Below are positions 55,941 to 64,000 of a stretch of 64,000 nt of DNA, in pieces. The notes beneath the pieces were generated by a model. That model saw only the letters and a list, made by a program, of their open reading frames with translations, ran no database searches and was not told where the DNA came from. The stretch lies in contig CM022302.1 of the NCBI GenBank assembly GCA_011799875.1, positions 201,296,086 to 201,360,085 of the forward strand, given 5' to 3'. The stretch is from Thinopyrum elongatum. Taxonomy: Eukaryota; Streptophyta; Magnoliopsida; Poales; Poaceae. Position 1 is the stretch's first letter. Every line of letters starts with the position of its first letter. The position numbers were made by a program, and so were the translations under genes.

Positions 55941-56979
55941 TGAGAGCACGCGCACGTGCCATCGAAACCGAGGTTAACTCTTTCCTCTTCGAGTTTCATT
56001 CGAATTCACATGAGAATTGGGTTCTACCTCAAATGAATACATTAAGCATTGTTAGGTATCAAGTGCATGACTATGATGAAGCTACGATGGAGACACAAGC
56101 ACCCAAGGAGAAGGAAGAGGAAGAAGGGAACACGAAGAACAAAGAGGTGGAGGTCCTGGATACTCCGGGTGCCCAGCCACCTCTGCCCCCGGGTGCTCGG
56201 CCGCTGGGTGGGAGCCGCCCCTGGACACCCCGGATGCCCGGCCAGGAAGGCCCCGGGTGCCCGGCCACTCTGCCTGGGCGTTGGCCTTGGCCACCCCGAG
56301 TGCCCAGCCAAATTGCCCCGGGTGCCCGCCCCCCTATAGCCGCGACCTGGGCGAGGCCCCTGGCCGGTCCGGGTGCCCGGGCTTTCACCCCCCGGGTGCC
56401 CGGCCTCCCCTAGCCCGAGCGCGCGGCCCCCTGACCGGTCCGGGTGCCCGGACCCTCCACCACCGGGTGCCCGACCCTCCCTGGCGCCTCTCCCACCGGG
56501 TGCCCAGGCCACTTTACCCCGGGTGCCCGGACTACTCCGAATGTGCCTGTGTGCACTATGGGCATATTGGCCCTTGTACCCCCGTTTTCCACCATTTCGT
56601 CCCTAGGATATAAGTACTCCCCATCTAGCTCATTTATAGGGTTAGCAAAGTATTGGATAGACATTGAGAGAGCTTTGCTCATCTTCCCCTCCTCTTGGAG
56701 ATCAATACCCCTCTAGGGAAGAATCCTACTGGATTATCAAGGCCTCCTCTTGGAGAAGATCATCACCAAGACCTCACCTCCTTTGGAGTAGGAAGAACTT
56801 TACCCTAGTGCTATTTTCCTTGAATTGTTCTTGTATGCTTGTGGATCTCCTGTGCTACTCTAGTGGATGTGTGATTTGGGTTTGTTTGAGTGATTTCCCC
56901 TTGTGTTCTTGTGTGTTCATCCCTTCCCCCTCCCCTCCAAGTGTTAAAAAGATCTCCCCTAGGGTTTCACCCTACAACA
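55870..56979 (+). repeat. Element E 3' LTR
   Basis: About 1.11 kb. A frame at its start (RARARAIETEVNSFLFEF) looks like the conserved tail of gypsy pol proteins and is also present in the 5' LTR. It is followed by the CCGGGTGCCCGG array (56160-56535) and the same TATA region. AGATT follows at 56980-56984. Confidence 0.92.
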
Positions 56980-56984
56980 AGATT

Positions 56985-57516
56985 CATCATGTAATCGTGT
57001 TATTTTTGTTAGGGCTTGATACCTAGTATCAACTATGTTCTGAGATTGATGTTGCTATCACTTTGCTATGCTTAATGCTTGTCACTAGGGCCCGAGTGCC
57101 ATGATTTCAGATCTGAACCGTTTATGTTTTCACCATTATATCTATGTTCGTGATCCGATCTTGCAAGTTATATGCACCTATTACGTGTTATGATTCGTAA
57201 ACCCCAAGGTGACAATAATTGGGATACTTTCCGGTGATGACCGTAGTTTGAGGAGTTCATGTATTCACTATGTGTTAATGCTTTGTTCCAGATCTCTATT
57301 AAAAGGAGACCTTAATATCCCTTAGTTTCCTTATGGACCCTGCTGGCAGGGGAGGGTACGACAAAAGATGTCATGCAAGTTCTTTTCCATAGGCACGTAT
57401 GAATATTTACGGAATACATGCCTACATTATATTTATGAACTGGAGCTAGTTCTGTGTCGCCCTAGGTTATGATTGTTATATGATGAATATCATCCAACGT
57501 AATCACCGATTATCAG
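56985..57516 (+). repeat. LTR B, second part, truncated
   Basis: Continues CATCATGTAATCGTG and matches LTR A up to ATATCATCCAACG near 57500. The last 280 bp or so of the LTR are missing where element J begins. At about 57030 it shows the uninterrupted site (GATACCTAGTATC) that CACTA2 occupies in LTR A. Confidence 0.87.
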
Positions 57517-58443
57517 TGCAACAAACCCCAGGTGTGTTACCCAGACTATACACAGGCTTAAGAACAAGGTTGCAGCATCCAAGACCAGACCAAGCAGAAG
57601 AGATGAGCTCTTTGAGAAATCAAAGGGCGGATCAAGAAGACCAAGGCCAACCAAACAAGCAAGATATCACTAAGGAAAAACCTCCCTTGCCAGGCAGGCG
57701 AGCCTGGCAGGGTCAAGGTTACCCTAAGGACAAGTCTCAAGACTCGCCCGACAGGCTTGCCGGGGACGCCGAGGGCGGATCACCCCGCCAAGGCTCCACC
57801 TCTCCACCTCACAGCAACGTAAGTCACCTATCGGTGCGGTGTCGAGCCCCCAAGTGATTATGTGGCTGATATTTGGCACGTGGCAACCATTTCTGAAGGA
57901 GATCATCCCTAAATGACACCCGTCCAGGCGACGTGTCGCCCAGGCAGGCCAGAAGGTGGCCGAACAGCAAGGCAGGGCTTGCCGGGCCGCGCCATGATGT
58001 GACACTAAGCAGTGCATTTAATGCATTCTGTCCTGTCTGTAGAGTTAGGTATGATAGCACTGTTTGCTATCTAATCAGTACGTAATGACTAATTTGCCAT
58101 TGTGGTAACCCCTTGACCTATAAAAGGAGGGCCATGGCAACCATAGAAAGGGTTCGGTTTGGTCGGAATCCGGATCTCTGTACACTCAGGCACGCGTAGC
58201 TACTCTCGTCCCAAGGCAACCTTGCCGGGCAAGATGGCTGCTTCTCCACACCGTCCATACATCAATCCACCAAAGCAGGAGTAGGGTTTTACGCCTCGCG
58301 GCAGGCCGAACCTGGGTAAAAACTGCCCGTGTGCTCGCTGCCGTGCTGCTCTATGCCCTCCGCTCTTTGTGCAATGTGCTCTTCCCCCCTGCCGCACCAC
58401 AAGGGGCCGATGACCCCATAGGTGGCCATGTTTTCCCATGACA
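57517..58443 (+). repeat. Element J 5' LTR
   Basis: The right end TTTTCCCATGACA is firm because a primer binding site follows. The left end is inferred at TGCAACAAACCCC (57517) from the loss of LTR B similarity. A strong TATA box (CTATAAAAGGAGGG) lies at 58118, about 325 bp before the end. The region has Arg/Gln-rich leader-like sequence on the plus strand but no recognised gene. Confidence 0.72.
58119..58126 (+). promoter_or_regulatory. TATA box of element J LTR
   Basis: TATAAAAG in the context GACCTATAAAAGGAGGGCC, a textbook plant core promoter. Transcription should start about 30 bp downstream, near 58150. Confidence 0.75.
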
Positions 58444-58445
58444 TA

Positions 58446-58465
58446 TTTGGCGCGCCAGGTAGGGG
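58446..58465 (+). other. Element J primer binding site
   Basis: TTTGGCGCGCCAGGTAGGGG begins two bases after the LTR end. This form is common in grass gypsy elements. Confidence 0.82.
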
Positions 58466-58648
58466 GAAGCGCTTGCGCGAACCCGAGAGTGTAAGAAGTG
58501 CGTCATCTTCATCGTCATTTTCTTCATCGACGGCTTCGCTATCCATGGCGCCCAAGAAAAAACCCGGCGCCACGACTCACCCGTCCACCTCAAAGGCCCC
58601 TTCGCATGTGGCCGCCGATGCCGTGGGGTTACGGGGGCGCACGGGAAC

Positions 58649-59562
58649 ATGGATGCCACGGGGGACGTAGCCGGCAAGAGCGGCGCCATCACCGTTCCCC
58701 CTGCGGCCGAAACGGGGGCAGGAAGCACCGGAGGAGGACAACATCAACAGCATCCCAGCGGCCGCGCCTCACAAGGTACGGGTGGAGAGATTATTACATC
58801 TCCGCATCTCCGCCCCATCGAAGGGCGCAGCCACAGCGATGGCACTCGCTCTGGAGCAAACCGCGATGCTCTGGCCGCCCCTGCTGCGGGTGCGGCTACA
58901 GGGCGCGCGCCACCGCCGGAACGAGCCAACCAAGACGATGCGTCGAATGGGGTTGCCAATCCCCAAGCGCATCCACCTCGTCGCCACGCCACCCTGCCGA
59001 CTGGCTCATGGCGACGAGAGCACGGCGCTGCCACTGCGGGCACCGTCAGAAGTCGGGTGACGTCATGATCTGCGTCGTCATCCATGCCAAGCACCGCTTC
59101 AGAGGCCATGGCATGGGCCCAACTCCTGTTGAGGTTTCCGCCGATAGCCGATCAGATGGATGAATGGAGGGCCACCATTCAGAGCTTGATTGGTTTCGCT
59201 GAGGCAGGAGGATCACAGCGACCAGGCCCACCACGGCCTCCACAGGCGGCGACAACGGCCCGAGCCGCTGGCCGTACCGAAGGGGCCACCCCCACGGTGG
59301 AATCCCCTCCACGGCAGCCATCACAGCGGCCGCGTACAGAGCCATGCAACCAAGAACCCAACGTCGTATCGATGGCTTCGTCCGATCCTCGGGCACGTCC
59401 AGACTAGCGACGGGTCCTGGAAGACAGGCGGAGGGAGGACGTGCGCGTCACCATCGAGCGACACCACGAAACACACCGCCAGTTTGACAGGCACAATGGC
59501 CTCGACGTCGACGAGCCCATGTCCGGTGGAAGTGGGTGCCTACCTTTCGAGGTTGGGTGCAC
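58649..59562 (+). pseudogene. Element J gag, N-terminal part
   Basis: One reading frame runs from about ATG 58649 through an Ala/Gly/Pro-rich low-complexity region, TGA at 59066, then WAQLLLRFPPIADQMDEWRA, TAG at 59405, then an Arg/His-rich helix with DVRVTIERHHETHRQFDRH. This layout is typical of the long, poorly conserved N-terminal gag of grass gypsy elements. It ends abruptly at element K. An overlapping frame at 58422-58670 (Ser-rich) starts inside the LTR and may be a leader ORF. Confidence 0.65.
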
Positions 59563-60855
59563 TATAACACTCCAAAAATTTTGGTTTTGATTTTTATCAA
59601 ATTCTTTATTTGATTGGAAGGAGGTTATTTAAATTTTTCTAAAAGAATCTCCTTCTCAAAACTTTTAATGACAAATTTTTGTGGAGATCCTTTCTTGAAT
59701 CCTGGTCTTGAGAGTTTTTCAACATGGGTTGGTTCAACACAAAGACTCTCTGGATGTTTTGTCCTTTTTCCTCACTAAAAGAATTTATTTGAAATGGGGT
59801 TTATTCATTCTCATTCAAGAATGCCCTATTCAAACCTCTTACCATAACTTGCATTTCAAAACTTTCTTCCAAAACCCTCCTCCCTACTTTGGGTCAAGTC
59901 TTGCACCTTATTCCATCAAGTTTTAACCTATTTCAGATTTTTATTCTAATTGTTTTTCTTCCAAACAATTTTCTGTCATTTATTTGGACCTAGGTGATTT
60001 ACAAAGGAACTGCCAGATTCCTTTGAGTATTGGTCCCAAATAAATTCCTCTAGCTAGTCCTTAGTACCCTCAACCTAGATCCATCAAGAGCTGCTGGTCC
60101 ACAGTTCAAATTTTTCAAAATTTGCTTGCTGCAAGTTTGGACCAGATTTGCCATTTTTGGTGAAATTCATTCTTTTCCTTTTCCAATAATTCTGAGAAAA
60201 TTCAGGTAGTCTCTGGATGCAACAAGAGACCACCCCTCCAAATTTCAGCTCAAGAAAAATTTTCCACGTGCGTCAAACATTTCGTCGAACAGCTGGCGTG
60301 CACTGTTCCTGTCAAATTCAGAAAAGTTCAGTGTTGGGTTCAGAGTCAGTGTCGTTTTCTTCAGAACCTCGTCATCGATCTCGCCAGTGCACGCGTTGGC
60401 GCCTTGCTCACTGCTCCCCCTCTTATCCAGTGTGCCGCACGGTTGCTTGGCCGGTTGCGAGCGTCCGTGGCGACGTGTCGCATCAACTCCGGCGCCTCCC
60501 GCAGTGGCAGTACCGCCCGTGGCGACCAGCAGAGGCCAACGCTGCAGTACGGCGCCGCTCTGCACCGCCCACACCACCCTGAGCCTCCGCGTGGCCATCC
60601 TCTTCACTGGGCATGCTGCAGTACCGTCGACGTGGCCTGAGCAGCACAGAGCGCGCTCTCTACCGCCGACGAGCCCGTGATGCTCCGTTCCGTCGAAACC
60701 ACGGGAGCAGGCCAAATCCGACCAAGTTTAACCGTTGAATGGAGCCAGTGGACCAATCCGAAGCCGCCCAATCGCCTTGACCTTCCGTCCAATCCCTGCC
60801 TCACCGTAATCACTCGCGGGAGTGATCCCGTTCTCGGCAACCACCTCGAGCCGGC

Positions 60856-60864
60856 TATAAATAG
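60856..60864 (+). promoter_or_regulatory. TATA box in element K LTR
   Basis: GGCTATAAATAGATGCC followed by a CT-rich leader. Transcription should start near 60885. The GC-rich flanks differ strongly from the AT-rich LTR around them. Confidence 0.75.
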
Positions 60865-61006
60865 ATGCCCCCGAGCTCGTTTTCGACCCAGCACCTCTCC
60901 TCCTCTCCTCAGAGCCTCGCCACACTCATCAGAGGGCCTCGGGAGAGCCTTCTTCCCCGACTCCGGCCGCCCCGATCCACTTCGGGCTCCGGCAAGATCC
61001 ACTCTG

Positions 61007-61093
61007 GTGAGTGCGCCCCCGCTTCCCAAACTTTGCCAGTAGCCTCCTAGTGCACCCACTTCCCTAACCCGCGCTTCAATTTGGCGTTTGCAG
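61007..61093 (+). other. Possible small intron in element K leader
   Basis: Donor CTCTG|GTGAGTGC at 61007 and acceptor GCGTTTGCAG ending at 61093. Both are good plant consensus sites. Unproven. Confidence 0.45.
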
Positions 61094-61283
61094 CTCTCTT
61101 TGGAGAGATCCATCCTCGACCGAACCGCCGTCCGCCGGAGTGGGAGACGCCGTCGACGTGGTGCTCGCCGACGACCAACTCCACCACCCACAGACGCACG
61201 AGAGCTCCGTGAGTCCGTAGGTACTTTCCGTTTCCCCTACCTCGCCGTGGATCGACGCCGGCGACCACCGCAAGCCTCGGGCG
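61094..61283 (+). CDS. Possible Arg/Pro-rich exon in element K LTR
   Basis: Between acceptor TTTGCAG (61093) and donor GCGCCG|GTGAGC (61284) one frame is open (LERSILDRTAVRRSG.., ending PPQASGA) and ends in phase 1. That phase fits the next predicted exon at 61657. No ATG was identified, so the start may be upstream, in another exon, or absent. Confidence 0.3.
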
Positions 61284-61656
61284 CCGGTGAGCTCTATTCT
61301 GGTTTTTTAAACCTGATGGGTGGGACCCCCTCGTCAGCCTCTCCTCCCTCTCTCCGAACCGTTTTCTGAAAGCGCCTTCCGGCAAAGTACATTTTCTCTT
61401 TGGTTTGGCGTATTTCAATCCGAATCGTTTTCTGTTTATTCAAACTAGCCCCTGGATAGTTTCTGTTTCATCACAGATTGGTCCCTGGACTAAAACCTTA
61501 ATAACTTTTAAAAAAAAGATGATTTTGAGTTGATTCTTTTTCTGTCATCTTTATTTTTCTGTTTAGTTTTTTATCATATTTATTTGAAAAAAATTTGGAA
61601 CAATTTTTATGCACGCACGGTATTTACGTTAGTATTCGAATTTTTCTATAACGTAG

Positions 61657-61719
61657 ATACCGAAGGAGGTGACGGTGCCGCCAACTTCGCCGAGCTAGAC
61701 TCCGACTACTATGAACCAG
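61657..61719 (+). CDS. Predicted exon of an LTR-encoded acidic peptide
   Basis: Acceptor ATAACGTAG and donor CCAG|GCAAGC bound a 63-bp exon, phase 1 on both sides, encoding an acidic segment (GGDGAANFAELDSDYYEP). A GC donor is rare but real in plants. The local composition is coding-like against the AT-rich surroundings. Confidence 0.4.
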
Positions 61720-62611
61720 GCAAGCATGTTTGAACCTTTGATATGATGAGTGTTTTTCATGTTTGCTTGAGTGGTTTTCTCATGGCATGTTTATATAAGC
61801 ATTTGTGAATGTTATATCTCATGCAAAGCAAGTTGCAAGTGAGTTTCGAAACTTGAGGTGTTCATATGATGGTGAGATAACCTGATCATGTGGTGGCATG
61901 ATAGGTTACAAGCTGGTATTGTTGAAGCATGCCAGTGCTATATCAACTGTTTAACTCCAGTGTTAACGTGGATCAAGTCTTGTTCCCGTTCGTTCCCTTT
62001 CCATGCTGCCACATGTTTTCTGCAAAGAATGCGGTTTAGTAAGTTGCAAACCTCTTTCCTTGTACACACCAAATAGAGGGGCCGTGATGAGGGTTCCATG
62101 GCCCTGGATTAAAGCCCGTCATCCGGTTAGGGGGCATGGGTGTTTCCGGTTGGGACCGAGAGGGGGGCACCCCTTAGAGCGCGCGATATAAATTTGATCC
62201 CATGCTATTCGAGGTGTTGGCCTCCCCGTCTTAGAGTTTTTCTTGAACGTTGCCTAGGGTGATTCCTGGCAGCGGGATGTGGAATGGGTGTGTACTGGTT
62301 AGATGTGTTTCTTCTAAAATACCGTAAACGGAACTAGTCCTTTGTGACTACTGAAATCCGTTGGCTGTGGGTAAATAGTACAAACTCTGCAGAGTCAAAA
62401 CCATTCGAGTAACCAGGTCCATGGTCATGGACGTTGATTATCAGATCAGTGTCAGTCTCTGTGGCAGTCTCCGGAGAATAAACATGTAACTGAGAGTGGT
62501 AAACCCGGCTGAATGTTATTCCTGAGGATGGACTAACCAGTTTATTATTATGTACTGAATATTCCTTGGGATGATGTTACCTTCATGAGCTACTTGAATT
62601 TGAATGACGAA

Positions 62612-62990
62612 ATATAAGCCCTTTATGTGATGTCGCTCAGACGTCCGACTGTGGCATTCTTGTTATTTATTTTTGATATAAGCCCTTTATGTGATGTCGC
62701 TCAGACGTCCGACTGTGGCATTCTTGTTATTTACTTTTGATATAAGCCCTTTATGTGATGTCGCTTAGACGTCCGACTGCGGCATTCTTGTTATTTACTT
62801 TTGATATAAGCCCATTATGTGATGTCGCTCAGATATCCGACTGTGGCATTCTTGTTATTTACTTTTGATATAAGCCCTTTATGTGATGTCGCTTAGACGT
62901 CCGACTGTGGCACGTACTGCCATGTGCTTTTCAATATAAGCCCTTTATGTGGTGTCGCCCTGACGCCCGACTGCGGCATGTTAATTTATT
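62612..62990. repeat. 64-bp tandem repeat, six copies
   Basis: ATATAAGCCCTTTATGTGATG recurs at 62612, 62676, 62740, 62804, 62868 and 62934. Each unit contains GTCGCTCAGACGTCCGACTG and GGCATTCTTGTTATTTA. It lies inside the predicted LTR intron. Confidence 0.95.
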
Positions 62991-63222
62991 TTTACCTTCG
63001 AGGCGTCGCTTCAGACACCCGATCGGTCTTCGGCTATTTTATGGGGATTTCGGGAGAACTACCGCCTGACTTCCTCCTTATTTATCTTGCAGTGCAAATT
63101 TATTACTTGAGTGTGCATTACTTACCTGCTCATGCGCATCATGTTTGCATTTGTTATATCTTATGTCCAAACTGTCTTGCGAGTACATTCAAAGTACTCA
63201 CCTGGCTTGTTGATTTGGCCAG

Positions 63223-63278
63223 ATGTTGACGAAGGCGATCTTATGGATGAAGAGTACGATAGCGAGTCCGACACCTAG
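63223..63278 (+). CDS. Predicted last exon of the LTR-encoded acidic peptide
   Basis: Acceptor GATTTGGCCAG ends at 63222. The exon joins the preceding one in frame by completing an Asp codon and encodes VDEGDLMDEEYDSESDT before TAG (63276-63278). The acidic character continues across the junction, which supports a real splice. Function unknown. Confidence 0.4.
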
Positions 63279-63679
63279 AGGAGTCCCAGTCAGTCCCTTG
63301 CGATCCTGGAGTTGGTCACCTGTATTATATACGCTTCCGCTACCTCAATAAGCATCATCGAGCCTCACTCCGACGCTTGATGAGTTGTTAGATTTTAGAG
63401 TCATGTCACCCACTTCACTGTGACATATCCACCACCACTTTTATTATGAGTTAGTAGTTATGCCACCATACCCTTGTGTTATATCCGCCTTTATGTGTAA
63501 TATTGGCGTGCTTGTAATAAATTGTTGAGCTGCCTCAGCTCAACCCTGTATAATATTTAGTACTTCTGGATTTCTGTATCAAGGATTCGTCTACCAGTAA
63601 GGAGGATTTTTTTTCTATACTGGTCTGACGAAAGGGTCGATTTTTCAATAAATATTTTATTGGAAAATCGGTCTTGACA
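63279..63679. other. 3' part of element K LTR
   Basis: AT-rich, likely the 3' untranslated and polyadenylation region of the LTR transcript (several AATAAA-like sites, for example TCAATAAATATTTTATTGG near 63646). No gene was seen. Confidence 0.5.
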
Positions 63680-63682
63680 ACC

Positions 63683-63701
63683 TTGGTATCAAAGCCAGGC
63701 T
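63683..63701 (+). other. Element K primer binding site
   Basis: TTGGTATCAAAGCCAGGCT, three bases after the LTR end, is close to the initiator-Met tRNA site TTGGTATCAGAGCCAGG. Confidence 0.8.
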
Positions 63702-63846
63702 GATTGTAGGAAGCCACTAGGTGCGATCGCTAATCGGTTATTAGCGGAATAGGTGCTATTTTAACATTTTGCAAATTGTGGCAATTTTCTGTTAGTCATC
63801 ATAAATTTATGATTTGACTATCTGGAATTTTTGTCTACTTTTGTAG

Positions 63847-64000
63847 ATGGCTGGCAGCGACTGTGAGTCACAGGTGTTCGCCAATGTACCTGAGGGGTTT
63901 ATCAAGCTTCTCGCCTCCATCGCCAAGGTCGCGATCGGCCCATCGACTCGTCCAGAGTTCACACTCTACCAGCACAAGCTCAACGATAGCGTGTCTATGC
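63847..64000 (+). CDS. Element K gag, start only (open to window edge)
   Basis: ATG at 63847 opens MAGSDCESQVFANVPEGFIK and stays open for 51 codons to the window end. It lies about 150 bp after the primer binding site, where gag is expected. No lesion is visible in this short stretch, so K may be young. Family assignment within gypsy needs the rest of the element. Confidence 0.6.
   Translation, partial: MAGSDCESQVFANVPEGFIKLLASIAKVAIGPSTRPEFTLYQHKLNDSVSM

Larger units (their letters stand above)
29883..56979 (+). mobile_element. Element E: Ty3/gypsy retrotransposon with both LTRs, interrupted in gag
   Basis: LTRs begin TGATGCGGAG and end CCCTACAACA. The 5-bp duplication AGATT flanks the whole (29878-29882 and 56980-56984). 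Order: 5' LTR, primer binding site, leader, gag, protease, reverse transcriptase, RNase H, integrase, polypurine tract, 3' LTR, as in Ty3/gypsy. Gag is split by element H with its passengers. The frame carries stops and frameshifts, so this copy is dead. Confidence 0.93.
59563..63679 (+). repeat. Element K 5' LTR, about 4.1 kb
   Basis: Starts TATAACACTCCAAAAATT (first TG apparently mutated to TA) and ends CGGTCTTGACA, immediately before a primer binding site. The first 1.3 kb is AT-rich. A GC-rich promoter and leader zone with TATAAATAG follows at 60856. Next come possible exons, then a long AT-rich intron-like part with a 64-bp satellite. The size is large for a plant LTR but within the known range. 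Confidence 0.72.

Noticed and set aside
60245..61191. Overlapping plus- and minus-strand ORFs in the K leader zone
   Set aside because: GC-rich composition keeps several frames open. Only the frame ending PPQASGA at 61283 is kept, because its phase fits a downstream exon, and at low confidence.

Overview
This window reads as intergenic DNA from a large grass genome, most likely a Triticeae species (wheat, Aegilops or barley type). The basis is recognition of element types: Athila-like and other Ty3/gypsy LTR retrotransposons whose LTRs open with TGATACGT and follow a TAAGCTTGGGG polypurine tract, and large CACTA (En/Spm) DNA transposons rich in tandem repeats. I see no intact host gene, tRNA gene or functional rRNA gene. 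Family names were not checked against a repeat library, so I name superfamilies only.

Almost everything is nested insertion, and the order can be read from target-site duplications (TSDs). Left half: a CACTA-like host, element X (24581-29303), holds a reverse-oriented LTR, S (23156-24580). S is cut by Athila-like element A (left of 6956 to 23155). A is itself cut twice: by a TNP2-encoding CACTA element (CACTA1, 1-6952) in its coding region, and by a 12.2-kb CACTA element without visible transposase (CACTA2, 10158-22356) in its 3' LTR. CACTA2 carries cargo-like reading frames: a B3 DNA-binding domain gene, a 3'-5' exonuclease-domain gene and four frames of unknown function, separated by tandem arrays.

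Right half: X also carries LTR B (29304-29882, resuming at 56985-57516). B contains gypsy element E (29883-56979, TSD AGATT). E's gag is split by reverse-oriented non-coding element H (about 33523-51891). H is split by Athila-like element G (34857-50527, TSD GGCCA), whose reverse transcriptase is split by element F (38884-44532, TSD GGTAC). That makes six layers, X > B > E > H > G > F. To the right, B runs into gypsy element J (about 57517-59562), which is cut by element K (59563 to beyond the window). K has an LTR of about 4.1 kb and an open gag start at the right edge.

The coding regions are nearly all broken. Lesions include TGG-to-TAG and CGA-to-TGA type stops, expected from deamination of methylated cytosine, homopolymer frameshifts, and one 125-bp tandem duplication. 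The most unusual features are the gene cargo of CACTA2, an apparent spliced acidic reading frame inside K's LTR (GC-AG intron holding a 64-bp satellite), a promoter-like block ahead of an extra frame in G, a 210-bp near-perfect hairpin upstream of the TNP2 gene, and a 5S-rRNA-derived fragment.
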